A stretch of DNA of 64,000 nucleotides from Streptomyces carminius (GCF_002794255.1 NZ_PGGW01000060.1:372001-436000); one strand, 5' to 3'; counted from the stretch's first letter, positions 52,508-61,329 are shown. Notes: a model not told the origin generated them from the sequence alone. Program-made: numbers and translations.

Positions 52508-52675
52508 TCAGCCGCAGGCCTTCTTCAGGGCTTCGCCGAGTGCATCCGCCTCGTCGGGGGTGAGCTCGACGACGAGTCGTCCACCGCCTTCGAGCGGAAC
52601 GCGCATGATGATGCCCCGCCCCTCCTTGGTCACCTCGAGCGGGCCATCGCCCGTCCGCGGCTTCATGGCCGCCAT
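52508..52675 (-). CDS. DUF3117 small protein
   Basis: 55 residues, too short for most gene finders: MAAMKPRTGDGPLEVTKEGR at the start, then a strand-rich body (IIMRVPLEGGGRLVVELTP, DEADALGEALKKACG). ATG at 52675 with AGGAAGGGGA upstream. Conserved across actinobacteria, e.g. Rv1211. Function unknown. The 290-nt gap upstream is AT-richer than its surroundings and holds the divergent promoters. Confidence 0.9.
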   Translation of the reverse strand: MAAMKPRTGDGPLEVTKEGRGIIMRVPLEGGGRLVVELTPDEADALGEALKKACG

Positions 52676-52903
52676 GCTCGTTCCCCTTCCTGAAACCAGC
52701 TGATCTCAGCCGGCAACCCAGGTGTCACCGGCGTCGAACACATTGCTTCCCGTTCATTATCCCGCATCACATGACCGCGTGACCAACATCGGTCGGTATC
52801 CCTTGCGCAACGCGCTCACACAAAACCACCCAATTCGGCGATCAAGCCGCGATACAGCGCACTCCCCCGTGCCACTTCTCTCCGTTTTTCGCCATGGATT
52901 TTT

Positions 52904-52934
52904 TTGACGCACCGCACAGCGCGGGGGATATACC
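52904..52934 (+). promoter_or_regulatory. Promoter of the enoyl-CoA hydratase gene
   Basis: TTGACG (52904-52909) within a T-rich run, followed 19 nt later by TATACC (52929-52934). An AT-rich patch stands out in this GC-rich window. Confidence 0.5.
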
Positions 52935-52966
52935 GGCCTCCGGCGATCCTTGCGATGCTGGCCCGC

Positions 52967-53800
52967 ATGGCAGACACCCCAGACAGCACACCGGACAGCG
53001 GCCCGGACGGCACACCGGACGGCGTCCGCTACGGAGTGTCCGCGGGCCTGGCGACCATCGTCCTCGACCGCCCCGGGACCCTGAACGCCCTCGACACCTC
53101 GCTCAAGGAGGCGCTGCTGGCCGCCCTGCGGCGGGCGGCCGGCGACTCCGCCGTGCGCGCGGTGCTGCTGACCGGCCGCGGTCGGGCCTTCTGCGTCGGC
53201 CAGGACCTGCAGGAGCACGCCGCAAGGCTGCGGCGGGCGGGCGGCACGGCCATGGACACCGTGCGGGACCACTACGTCCCGATCACCCTGGCCATCGCCG
53301 GGATGCCCAAACCGGTGGTGGCGGGCGTCAACGGGGTGGCGGCCGGGGCCGGGGCCGGGTTCGCCTTCGCCGCCGACCACCGCGTCGTCGCGGACACCGC
53401 CTCCTTCGACACCGCCTTCGCCGGGGTGGGGCTCGCCGCCGACTCCGGGGTGTCCTGGACCCTGCCGCGGCTGGTCGGCCCGGCCCGCGCCGCCGAGCTG
53501 CTGTTCCTCCCGCGCCGGGTGACCGCCCGGGAGGCGCTGGAACTGGGCATCGCCAACCGGGTCGTCCCGGCCGGTGACCTGGCGGCCGAGGCCGAGGCCG
53601 TCGCCCGCCGGTTCGCCCAGGGGCCGACGGCCGCCTACGCCGCGCTCAAGGAGGCACTGGCCTACGGCTCCTCGCACTCGCTGGCCGAGACCCTGGAGAA
53701 GGAGGCCGGGCTCCAGATCCGCACCGGCGCCACGGAGGACCACCGGGCGGCGGTGGAGGCGTTCGTGAACAAGGCCGAGCCCGTCTTCCGCGGGCGCTGA
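52967..53800 (+). CDS. Enoyl-CoA hydratase/isomerase (PaaG-like crotonase)
   Basis: 277 residues from ATG 52967; another ATG lies 12 nt upstream. Crotonase oxyanion motifs: GRAFCVGQDLQEHA and AGVNGVAAGAGAGFAFAADHRV. FDTAFAGVGLAADSGVSW has the Asp pattern of PaaG-type enzymes. N-terminal 15 residues are Asp/Pro repeats. It likely acts in fatty acid or phenylacetate-type beta-oxidation; no other catabolic genes are adjacent. Confidence 0.87.
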   Translation: MADTPDSTPDSGPDGTPDGVRYGVSAGLATIVLDRPGTLNALDTSLKEALLAALRRAAGDSAVRAVLLTGRGRAFCVGQDLQEHAARLRRAGGTAMDTVRDHYVPITLAIAGMPKPVVAGVNGVAAGAGAGFAFAADHRVVADTASFDTAFAGVGLAADSGVSWTLPRLVGPARAAELLFLPRRVTAREALELGIANRVVPAGDLAAEAEAVARRFAQGPTAAYAALKEALAYGSSHSLAETLEKEAGLQIRTGATEDHRAAVEAFVNKAEPVFRGR

Positions 53801-53861
53801 CGCCGACGGCCCGATCGTGCGTCCCGCGCCCCGGTCCGTCCCGGCGGCGGTCCCCCCGCGA

Positions 53862-54464
53862 TCAGGGCGCCGCCGTCCGCGGGGCGCGTGCGCAGCAGTC
53901 CGCCAGATGGTCGTCCACCAGGCCGCACGCCTGCATCAGGGCGTAGGCCGTGGTGGGCCCGGTGAAGCGGAAGCCGCGCCGCTTGAGGGCCCCGGCCAGC
54001 GCCGTGGACTCCGGGGTGACGGCGGGTACGTCGGCGAGGGTGCGCGGGACCGGGCGCCCGGCCGGGTCGGGGGCGTGGGACCACACCAGTTCCTCCAGCT
54101 CCCCCGGCTCCCACCCGGCCGCGGTCCGGGCGTTGGCGAGGACCGCGTCGACCTTGGCCCGGTTGCGGACGATGCCCGGGTCGGCGAGCAGCCGTTCCCG
54201 GTCGGCCTCGGTGAACTCCGCCACCGCGGCGATCCGGAAGCCCGCGAACGCCGCCCGGAAGCCCTCGCGGCGGCGGAGGATCGTCAGCCAGGACAGCCCG
54301 GACTGGAACGCCTCCAGGCACAGCCGCTCGAACAGCGCGTCGTCGCCGTGCACCGGACGGCCCCACTCGGTGTCGTGGTAGGCGGTGTAGTCCTCGGCGG
54401 CCAGGCTCCACGGGCAGCGCGGCCTGCCGTCCGGGCCGGGCAGCGCCCCGCCTCCGGCGGTCAC
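53862..54464 (-). CDS. tag: DNA-3-methyladenine glycosylase I
   Basis: 200 residues from a GTG at 54464 that overlaps the DivIVA-like gene stop (GTGA). Tag signature RCPWSLAAEDYTAYHDTEWG and QSGLSWLTILRRREGFR; zinc ligands Cys in RCPW, His in YHDTEW, and the C-terminal H-x3-C in DDHLADC. Removes 3-methyladenine in base excision repair. The upstream long reading frame to 54992 is non-coding in this frame. Confidence 0.93.
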   Translation of the reverse strand: MTAGGGALPGPDGRPRCPWSLAAEDYTAYHDTEWGRPVHGDDALFERLCLEAFQSGLSWLTILRRREGFRAAFAGFRIAAVAEFTEADRERLLADPGIVRNRAKVDAVLANARTAAGWEPGELEELVWSHAPDPAGRPVPRTLADVPAVTPESTALAGALKRRGFRFTGPTTAYALMQACGLVDDHLADCCARAPRTAAP

Positions 54465-54898
54465 CTGCTCCCCCCGGGCGCGCCGTCGAACCCGCCGTCG
54501 AACCCGCCCTCGAACCCACCCTCGAGCCCACTGCCTGATCCGCCGCCGGGCTTGCGGAACATGTCGGCGCCGCCCAGGGCCGCCGCCTGCGCGCCCGCCA
54601 GGGACGCCTCCAGCTCGGCGATCCGGGCGTCGCGCTCGGCCAGTTCCGCGCCGAGGCGGTCGAGGACGTCGTCCACCTCGGCCATGCGGTAGCCCCGGAC
54701 GGCCACCGGCAGCCGCAGCGCCTCCAGGTCCGCGCGGCCCACCGGGCGGTCGGGTGGCAGCCAGGCCTCGGTACGGTCCGGCGGGGCGTCGGCCAGCCCG
54801 GCCGCCGCGGCGCGGTCCGGCCCGTCTCCCCCGCCCACCACGACCAGCGCGACCGCGGCGACCACCACGACCAACGCGATCAGCAGAAACCAGAACAC
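54461..54898 (-). CDS. DivIVA-domain-like membrane protein
   Basis: 145 residues from a GTG at 54898 with GGGGAGA upstream. N-terminal TM helix (FWFLLIALVVVVAAVALVVV), then a DivIVA-like motif with GYRMAEVDDVLDRLGAEL, a short coiled coil (ERDARIAELEASLAG) and a repetitive GGF-D/E-G tail. It is coupled to tag. Mycobacteria have a DivIVA-like gene (Rv1209) beside tagA. May link wall growth with the membrane; role unknown. Confidence 0.82.
   Translation of the reverse strand: MFWFLLIALVVVVAAVALVVVGGGDGPDRAAAAGLADAPPDRTEAWLPPDRPVGRADLEALRLPVAVRGYRMAEVDDVLDRLGAELAERDARIAELEASLAGAQAAALGGADMFRKPGGGSGSGLEGGFEGGFDGGFDGAPGGSR
54484..54531. repeat. 4 x 12-nt tandem repeat in the DivIVA-like gene
   Basis: Four copies of C[G/C]TCGA[A/G]CCC[G/A]C encoding Gly-Gly-Phe-Asp/Glu units near the C-terminus, decaying toward the third and fourth copies. 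Confidence 0.85.
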
Positions 54899-55069
54899 GC
54901 CATCTCCCCGCAATCTCCCCGGAGCCGCCCCGCCGGCGGCGGGCACCGGCTCTCCTGTCTCCGGTGCCTCCTGTGATCGTGCCACGGGACACCGGCGGCT
55001 AGGGTCGGCGGAGGAAGATCTGTGCGGCGGCTCCCACGGCCACGGGGAGCCGTGTGGAGAGGACGGCGC

Positions 55070-55930
55070 ATGCTGCGGCTGGGACGGCAGGAGTTCGGCG
55101 AGCACGAGACGGTGGTCATGGCCATCGTCAACCGGACGCCGGACTCCTTCTACGACCGGGGTGCCACCTTCCTCGACGGACCGGCGCTGGACCGGGTCGG
55201 GCAGGCGGTGGCGGAGGGCGCCGCCATCGTCGACATAGGAGGGGTGAAGGCCGGTCCCGGCGAGGAGGTGACGGTCGCCGAGGAGGTGCGGCGCACGGTC
55301 GGCTTCGTGGCCGAGGTGCGGCGGCGCCACCCGGACGTGGTGATCAGTGTGGACACCTGGCGGCACGAGGTCGGCGAGGCGGTCTGCGAGGCGGGCGCGG
55401 ACCTGCTCAACGACGCCTGGGGAGGGGCGGACCCGAAGCTGGCCGAGGTGGCGGCGCGGTACGGCGCCGGGCTGGTCTGCGTGCACACCGGCGGGGCGGC
55501 GCCCCGCACCCGGCCGCACCGGGCGGCGTACGACGACGTCATGGCCGATGTGCTGCGGACCACCCTGGCCCTGGCCGAGCGCGCCGTCGGGCTGGGGGTG
55601 CGGCGGGACGCGGTCCTGATCGACCCCGGTCACGACTTCGGCAAGAACACCCGGCACTCCCTGGAGGTCACCCGGCGGCTGACCGAGATGGTGGAAACCG
55701 GCTGGCCGGTGCTGGTGTCGCTGTCGAACAAGGACTTCGTCGGGGAGACCCTGGACCGGCCGGTCAAGGAGCGGCTGACCGGCACCCTGGCCACGACGGC
55801 GGTCTCCGCGTGGCTGGGTGCCCGGGTCTACCGTGTCCACGAGGTCGCCGAGACCCGGCAGGTGCTCGACATGGTCGCCTCACTCGCGGGACGGCGCCCG
55901 CCGGCCGTGGCCCGCCGCGGTCTGGCCTGA
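55070..55930 (+). CDS. folP2: Dihydropteroate synthase-like protein (FolP2-like)
   Basis: 286 residues from ATG 55070 with GGAGAGGA 6 nt upstream. TIM-barrel DHPS motifs: VNRTPDSFYDRG, then DIGGVKAGPG where DHPS has DIGGxSTRPG, and IDPGHDFGKN. The Ser-Thr-Arg of the pABA/pterin site is missing, as in mycobacterial FolP2, which lacks DHPS activity. True function unknown. Mycobacteria place gpgS next to it; that gene is absent here. Confidence 0.85.
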   Translation: MLRLGRQEFGEHETVVMAIVNRTPDSFYDRGATFLDGPALDRVGQAVAEGAAIVDIGGVKAGPGEEVTVAEEVRRTVGFVAEVRRRHPDVVISVDTWRHEVGEAVCEAGADLLNDAWGGADPKLAEVAARYGAGLVCVHTGGAAPRTRPHRAAYDDVMADVLRTTLALAERAVGLGVRRDAVLIDPGHDFGKNTRHSLEVTRRLTEMVETGWPVLVSLSNKDFVGETLDRPVKERLTGTLATTAVSAWLGARVYRVHEVAETRQVLDMVASLAGRRPPAVARRGLA

Positions 55931-55985
55931 CCGCGGCCGGCCCGTCGCCGGGAGCCGCCGGGGGCGGCCGGCGACCGTCGGACCG

Positions 55986-56777
55986 TCAGGAGGGCTCCTT
56001 CGGCAGACCGTGCTCCGCCGGCCGGTCGGGGGTGGAGATCTCCTTGGTGACCAGCGCGATCGTCTCGTCCACGTCGTCGGTGACGTGGAACAGCTCCAGA
56101 TCGTGCGGGCCGGCCTTTCCGCCCGCGACGAGGGTGTCGCGCAGCCAGTCCACCAGTCCCCGCCAGTACTCCGTGCCGAACAGCACGATCGGGAAGCGGG
56201 TGACCTTCCGGGTCTGGACCAGGGTGATGGCCTCGAACAGCTCGTCCAGCGTGCCCATGCCGCCCGGCAGGACGACGAAGCCGCTGGCGTACTTCACGAA
56301 CATCATCTTCCGCACGAAGAAGTAGCGGAAGTTGACGCCGATGTCGACGTACTCGTTCAGGCCCTGCTCAAAGGGGAGTTCGATGCCCAGGCCGACCGAG
56401 ACGCCGCCCGCCTCGTTCGCTCCCCGGTTGGCCGCCTCCATGGCTCCGGGACCGCCGCCCGTGATCACCGTGAACCCGGCCTCCGCCAGCGCCCGGCCGA
56501 TCCTCACCCCGGCCTCGTACTCGGGCGACTCCCGGGGGGTGCGCGCCGAGCCGAAGACGCTGATGGCGGGCCCGAGTTCGGCGAGGGTGCCGAAACCCTC
56601 CACGAACTCCGACTGGATGCGCATGACCCGCCAGGGGTCCTGGTGCACCCAGTCCGAGGGGCCCGCGGTGTCCAGCAGCCGCTGGTCGGTGGTGCTGGGC
56701 TGGATCTGGCCGCGGCGGCGCACCACCGGGCCGCCGCGCTGCTCCCACGGCCGGCCCTTCTCGTCCGCACCGTTCAT
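55986..56777 (-). CDS. LOG-family nucleotide 5'-monophosphate phosphoribohydrolase
   Basis: 263 residues. ATG 56777 with AAAGGAG 7 nt upstream. LOG signature LPGGMGTLDELFE and SVFGSARTPRESPEYE, plus GGGPGAMEAANRGA. Cleaves cytokinin-type riboside monophosphates; bacterial roles vary. Follows dapE by 184 nt. Confidence 0.9.
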   Translation of the reverse strand: MNGADEKGRPWEQRGGPVVRRRGQIQPSTTDQRLLDTAGPSDWVHQDPWRVMRIQSEFVEGFGTLAELGPAISVFGSARTPRESPEYEAGVRIGRALAEAGFTVITGGGPGAMEAANRGANEAGGVSVGLGIELPFEQGLNEYVDIGVNFRYFFVRKMMFVKYASGFVVLPGGMGTLDELFEAITLVQTRKVTRFPIVLFGTEYWRGLVDWLRDTLVAGGKAGPHDLELFHVTDDVDETIALVTKEISTPDRPAEHGLPKEPS

Positions 56778-56961
56778 GGGTGGCTCCTTTCCTTCGTGTT
56801 CCCGTGTTCCCGTGTGCTCCGTGCGCCCTGCGCGCCGTACAGCTGCCGCACGGCAGCGGGCCGCCAGGGTACGCAGGCCCGGATGACGCCGGGCGGAACT
56901 CGTCCGGACATCCCGGCGACCGCCCCGGTACCGGGGCACGCACCACCGGATACCCGGCGGA

Positions 56962-58086
56962 TCAGGAGGTCAGCCAGGCCCGCAGCCGCTCCTCGCAGCG
57001 CAGGACCGCCGCGGCCGCCACGCGCTCGTCGCGCCGGTGGGCCAGATTCGGGTCGCCGGGGCCGTAGTTGACCGCGGGCACACCCAGCGCGCTGAACCGG
57101 GAGACGTCGGTCCAGCCGAACTTCGGCCGCGCCTCGCCACCCACCGCGGCCAGGAAGGCCGCGGCGGCCGGATGCGACAGACCGGGCATCGCCGGGCCGG
57201 AGCTGTCGTCCACCACCAGCTCGTCCACCGGGCAGTGGGCGAACACCTCGCGGACGTGCTCCAGCGCCTCCGCCTCGGTGCGGTCGGGCGCGTAGCGGTA
57301 GTTGACGGTGACGGTGCACTCGTCGGGGATCACGTTGCCCGCGACCCCGCCGGTGATCCCCACGGCGTTGAGCCCCTCGCGGAACTCCAGCCCGTCGATC
57401 ACCGGGCGCCTGGGCTCGTACGCGGCCAGCCGGGCGAGGATCGGCGCGGCGGCGTGGACCGCGTTCTCGCCCCGCCAGCTCCGCGCGGAGTGCGCGCGCT
57501 GTCCGGCGGTGCGCAGCTTGACCCGGAGCGTGCCCTGGCAGCCGCCCTCGACCTGCCCGTCGGAGGGCTCCAGCAGCACCGCGAAGTCCCCCGCCAGCCA
57601 GTCGGGACGGTCCCGCGCCAGATGACCGAGGCCGTTGCGGTCCGCCTCGACCTCCTCGTTGTCGTAGAAGACGAAGGTCAGGTCCCGGTTGGGGGCCGGG
57701 ACGGTGGCGGCGATGCGCAGCTGGACGGCGACCCCGGCCTTCATGTCGGAGGTGCCGCACCCCCACAGCTCGCCGTCGACGAGCCGGGAGGGGACGTTGT
57801 CCGCGATCGGCACGGTGTCGATGTGCCCGGCGAGGACGACGCGTTCGGCCCGGCCGAGCGCGGTGCGGGCGACGACGTTGTTGCCGTGGCGGTCCACCCG
57901 CAGATGGGGCAGGGCGCGCAGCGCGGTCTCGATCGCGTCCGCGAGCTCCTTCTCTCCGCCGCTGACCGAGGGGACGTCGACGAGCCGCGCGGTCAGCCGC
58001 GCCGCGTCCAGCGTCAGGTCGAGCGCGGGGGACGGAAGGGCGGACGGGCCGGGGGACGTGCCGGGTGCGGCGGGAACTCGCTCCAT
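56962..58086 (-). CDS. dapE: Succinyl-diaminopimelate desuccinylase
   Basis: 374 residues. M20 peptidase family metal and catalytic residues: AGHIDTVP (His, Asp), CGTSDMKAG (Asp), YDNEEVEADRNG (Glu-Glu) and LLEPSDG. Releases LL-diaminopimelate for lysine and peptidoglycan. The ATG follows a TAGGGT box by 7 nt, giving a leaderless transcript. dapC lies 2 kb away, pointing in the same direction. Confidence 0.93.
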   Translation of the reverse strand: MERVPAAPGTSPGPSALPSPALDLTLDAARLTARLVDVPSVSGGEKELADAIETALRALPHLRVDRHGNNVVARTALGRAERVVLAGHIDTVPIADNVPSRLVDGELWGCGTSDMKAGVAVQLRIAATVPAPNRDLTFVFYDNEEVEADRNGLGHLARDRPDWLAGDFAVLLEPSDGQVEGGCQGTLRVKLRTAGQRAHSARSWRGENAVHAAAPILARLAAYEPRRPVIDGLEFREGLNAVGITGGVAGNVIPDECTVTVNYRYAPDRTEAEALEHVREVFAHCPVDELVVDDSSGPAMPGLSHPAAAAFLAAVGGEARPKFGWTDVSRFSALGVPAVNYGPGDPNLAHRRDERVAAAAVLRCEERLRAWLTS

Positions 58087-58093
58087 GCCGCCG

Positions 58094-58099
58094 ACCCTA
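58094..58099 (-). promoter_or_regulatory. -10 box TAGGGT, leaderless dapE
   Basis: Minus-strand TAGGGT is 7 nt from the dapE ATG with no ribosome site between. Confidence 0.55.
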
Positions 58100-58178
58100 C
58101 CCGCCGCCGCTCCGCCCGCCCGACCGGTCCGCGCGCACCGGATTCGCACGACCCGGCCACCCGCGGGCTACCAACCGG

Positions 58179-58184
58179 TACCTT
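58179..58184 (+). promoter_or_regulatory. -10 box TACCTT, leaderless gene
   Basis: TACCTT, then 7 nt, then the GTG at 58192. Divergent from the dapE promoter 80 nt away. Confidence 0.55.
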
Positions 58185-58191
58185 TGTCCGC

Positions 58192-59136
58192 GTGTCCGAG
58201 CGAGCACCAACACCGCGCCGTGGGCGGCGGCTGCTGCGACTGGCCGCCGCGTGTGCCGTGCTGCTCGGGCTCGTCGGGTACCTGGCCGTACGCCACGACC
58301 CCGGCGGGCCCGGCCCCGCACGCTGTACGGTGACGGCCGCCCGGGGCGGCGAGCCGTACGAGATCGAGCCGGGACAGGCCGCCAACGCGGCGACCATCCA
58401 GGCCGTCGCCTCCGCCCGGGGACTGCCGGAGCGGGCGGTCACCATCGCGCTGGCCACGGCCATGCAGGAGTCGGCGCTGCGCAACATCGACTACGGCGAC
58501 CGGGACTCCGTGGGCCTGTTCCAGCAGCGTCCCTCCCAGGGCTGGGGGACCCCGGAGCAGATCATGGACCCGGTGTACGCCGCCGGGAAGTTCTACGACC
58601 ACCTGGTGAAGGTCCCCGGCTACTCCCGGCTGCCGCTGACCGTCGCCGCGCAGCGGGTGCAGCGCAGCGGTTTCCCCGAGGCCTACGCCAAGCACGAGCC
58701 CGACGCCGCGCTGCTCACCGCCGCGCTCACCGGCCGCCGGGCCGCCGCGCTCACCTGCGTACCCGGCAGTGCGTCCGGGAGCACGTCCGGGGGAGCCGCG
58801 GGCGACCCGGTGCGGGTGCGGGAGAAACTGGCCCGCGAGTTCGGCCGGGACGTCCTGCCGGATCCGGCCGCGCTCGGCGGCAGCGGCGGAGGCGGCCGCA
58901 GCGCGCCCGGCCCGGTCGTCTCGGTCCCCGTCCAGGGCACGGCGCGCGGCCCGGGCACGGACGCCGGGCGCCGCGGCTGGGAGGTGGCGCACTGGGCGGT
59001 GGCCCATTCCCTCGAACTGGGAATCGAGAGGGTCTCCTACGGAAACCGGGTCTGGGAGGCCGAAAGGGCGGAGGAGGGCTGGCGCACGACCCGGGGCGCC
59101 TCCCGCTCGGAAGTCGTCATCGCCACCACCCGATAA
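58192..59136 (+). CDS. Secreted lytic-transglycosylase-like protein
   Basis: 314 residues. N-terminal anchor (RRLLRLAAACAVLLGLVGYLAV). A lysozyme-like segment (ASARGLPERAVTIALATAMQESALRNIDYGDRDSVGLFQQRPSQGWG) contains the Glu expected for catalysis and the SVGLFQQ signature. A C-terminal alpha/beta domain follows a Gly/Ser linker (GWEVAHWAVAHSLELGIERV). Related streptomycete proteins are sometimes labelled heavy-metal transporter, which this sequence does not support. Likely cell-wall remodelling. Confidence 0.75.
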   Translation: MSERAPTPRRGRRLLRLAAACAVLLGLVGYLAVRHDPGGPGPARCTVTAARGGEPYEIEPGQAANAATIQAVASARGLPERAVTIALATAMQESALRNIDYGDRDSVGLFQQRPSQGWGTPEQIMDPVYAAGKFYDHLVKVPGYSRLPLTVAAQRVQRSGFPEAYAKHEPDAALLTAALTGRRAAALTCVPGSASGSTSGGAAGDPVRVREKLAREFGRDVLPDPAALGGSGGGGRSAPGPVVSVPVQGTARGPGTDAGRRGWEVAHWAVAHSLELGIERVSYGNRVWEAERAEEGWRTTRGASRSEVVIATTR

Positions 59137-59502
59137 CTCCGGCGGCCTTCGCACAGCGGAATACGGATTCACTCCCCCGGGGTAATCGGCCCACCCGCGG
59201 ACGGGCCCTCGCGGCCGTGCCCCCGGGGCCCGGCACACCCGCCGCGGCCCTTGGGAACACGGGGTTCCGACGCTTTTCCGGCGGTATTCGCACCCGGCCG
59301 GAAACCCGCTTCCCGTTCGACCGGGCAATGTGCCGCATTGCCAATCCTTTACCCGGCCGACCGCAACTTCCGGGACGCTCCACGCGATAGGCACAGCGAT
59401 CCGGGGGCACCGCCCCGACGGACCCGTACCGCGTCCGCCGGACGCACCGGTCCGGAGGAATTCCCCCCGCAGGAAGCCTCTTCTCTTCGTCGAAGGAGCA
59501 AC
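59137..59502. other. Spacer upstream of small secreted protein (366 nt)
   Basis: No supported gene. It is slightly less GC-rich than its surroundings, and ends with the AAGGAG ribosome site of the next gene. No clear terminator for the upstream gene was found. Confidence 0.6.
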
Positions 59503-59973
59503 ATGTCCCTCCCCCTCTCGCGCCGGATCGCACGGACCGCGCTGCTGGTCGCGGCGGGTGCCGCGGCCACGGTCGGCGCGGCCGGTTCCGCGAACGCCGC
59601 CGACCTCGCCTCGCCCGCCAAGGGCCTGGGCGCGCTGAGCAAGACGGACGGCGCGAACCTGGGCAAGACCATCGACGACACCTCCCGGAGCGCCGGCGAC
59701 AAGACGGCCGCCACCGGCAGCAACACCGTCAGGAAGGCCGTGCCGGCCGCGAGCCGGACCGTCGGCGCCACGGGGCGGGCCACCGTGCCGGCCGCGCAGC
59801 AGACCGCCGACCGGACGGTGCGCTCCGCCGGCACCGTCGCCGGCGAGGCCGCCAAGCCCGCCGCCACCGGAACGACCGTCAAGGGCCCGGTGGCCAAGGG
59901 CAAGGGCCCGGTGCCCGGCGTCGGCAGCCTGCCGACCCAGGGACTGACCGGCAAGGGGCTGCCGCTGGGCTGA
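59503..59973 (+). CDS. Small secreted Ala/Thr/Gly-rich protein
   Basis: 156 residues. ATG 59503 with AAGGAG 4 nt upstream. Cleavable signal peptide (RTALLVAAGAAATVGAAGSANA-A). The mature part is Thr/Ala/Lys-rich with heptad-like repeats (KTATGS, TVRKAVPAASRTVG, QQTADRTVRSAG) and ends LTGKGLPLG. It has no cysteines or enzymatic motif. Possibly a surface or spore-coat-like protein; unrecognised family. Confidence 0.72.
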   Translation: MSLPLSRRIARTALLVAAGAAATVGAAGSANAADLASPAKGLGALSKTDGANLGKTIDDTSRSAGDKTAATGSNTVRKAVPAASRTVGATGRATVPAAQQTADRTVRSAGTVAGEAAKPAATGTTVKGPVAKGKGPVPGVGSLPTQGLTGKGLPLG

Positions 59974-59991
59974 CGCCCGGCGGCACACCCC

Positions 59992-60035
59992 GCGGGGGCC
60001 CGGGGACCGGCGCCGACCGGTTCCCGGGCCCCCGC
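59992..60035. terminator. Strong bidirectional terminator
   Basis: 19-bp stem with one G-T mismatch and a CGCCGA loop between the convergent secreted-protein and dapC genes. Confidence 0.85.
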
Positions 60036-60132
60036 GGCACGGTTCTCGTCCCCTGCCCGGATCCCCGCCCGGATCTCCCGGCGGGCACCGTCGGTCCGGG
60101 GCTGTCGGTCCGGGGCTGTCGGTCCGGGGCCG

Positions 60133-61230
60133 TCACGCCGTGAGGCGCCGTACGGCCTCCCCGACCCGCTCGTCCGTGGCCGTGAGGGCCACCCGTACGA
60201 ACCGCCCGCCCGCCGGGCCGTAGAAGTCGCCGGGCGCCACCAGCACACCGCGCCGGGCCAGTGCGGCCACCGTGTCCCAGCAGGGCTCGTCCCGCGTCGC
60301 CCACAGGTACAGCGACGCCTCGCTGTGCTCGATCCGGAAGCCGTTCGCCTCCAGGGCGCCGCGCAGCGCCGCGCGCCGCGCCGCGTAGCGCTCCCGCTGC
60401 TCGAGCACGTGCGCGTCGTCGCCCAGCGCCGCCACCGTGGCGGCCTGCACCGGAGCGGGCACCATCATCCCGCCGTGCTTGCGGATGCGCAGCAGCTCGG
60501 CGAGCACCCCCTCGTCCCCGGCCAGGAACGCGGCACGGTAGCCGGCCAGGTTGGAGCGCTTGGACAGCGAGTGGACGGCCACGATCCCCTCGTGGCTGCC
60601 GCCGCACACGTCCGGATGGAGGACGGAGACCGGGTCGGCCTCCCAGCCCAGCTCCAGGTAGCACTCGTCGCTGAAGACCAGCACCCCGTGCTCGCGCGCC
60701 CAGGCGACGGTGGCCGTCAGCTCCTCCTTCGGCAGCACCCGGCCGGTGGGGTTGGAGGGGGAGTTCAGCCACAGCAGCCGCAGACCGTCGGGGTCCACCT
60801 CGCGCGGGGAGTCGTAGACCACCGGCTCGGCGCCGGCCAGCCGCGTCCCCACCTCGTACGTCGGGTACGCCAGCCGGGGGTACGCCACCCTGTCCCCGGG
60901 GCCGATGCCGAGCTGGACCGGCAGCCAGGCCACCAGCTCCTTGGAGCCGACGACCGGCAGCACATGGGTGTGGGCCAGTCCGTGCGCGCCCAGCCGCCGC
61001 GCGCACCAGCCGGTGATCGCGTCCCGCAGCTCGGCGGTGCCCCACACCGTCGGATAGCCGGGGCTGTCGGCGGCGGCGGCGAGGGCTGCGCGGACCACCT
61101 CGGGCACCGGGTCGACCGGGGTGCCCACGGACAGGTCCACGATGCCGTCCGGGTGTCCGGCGGCGGTCTTCTTGTACGGCTCCAGCCGGTCCCACGGGAA
61201 AACCGGCAGGCGGGCGGACAGGGGTGGCAC
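60133..61230 (-). CDS. dapC: Succinyldiaminopimelate transaminase
   Basis: 365-residue fold-type I PLP aminotransferase. PLP Lys in HSLSKRSNLAGYR; substrate motif SPSNPTGR; DECYLELGW. Acts just before DapE in the lysine/diaminopimelate pathway. GTG 61230 with a weak ribosome site. It lies 100 nt beyond the ferredoxin gene, with a terminator between them, so it probably has its own promoter. Confidence 0.9.
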   Translation of the reverse strand: MPPLSARLPVFPWDRLEPYKKTAAGHPDGIVDLSVGTPVDPVPEVVRAALAAAADSPGYPTVWGTAELRDAITGWCARRLGAHGLAHTHVLPVVGSKELVAWLPVQLGIGPGDRVAYPRLAYPTYEVGTRLAGAEPVVYDSPREVDPDGLRLLWLNSPSNPTGRVLPKEELTATVAWAREHGVLVFSDECYLELGWEADPVSVLHPDVCGGSHEGIVAVHSLSKRSNLAGYRAAFLAGDEGVLAELLRIRKHGGMMVPAPVQAATVAALGDDAHVLEQRERYAARRAALRGALEANGFRIEHSEASLYLWATRDEPCWDTVAALARRGVLVAPGDFYGPAGGRFVRVALTATDERVGEAVRRLTA

Positions 61231-61264
61231 GTGCTTTCGCTCTCTTTCCGGCTCTTTCCGGGAA

Positions 61265-61307
61265 AACCCGGTCCCGCACGGTCTGCGGGACCGTGCGGGA
61301 CCGGGTT
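61265..61307 (-). terminator. Intergenic terminator after ferredoxin gene
   Basis: 19-bp perfect stem (61265-61283 / 61289-61307) with a 5-nt loop, followed on the minus strand by a short T run. Confidence 0.85.
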
Positions 61308-61329
61308 CAGCGCTGGGGCCGCGGACGGC

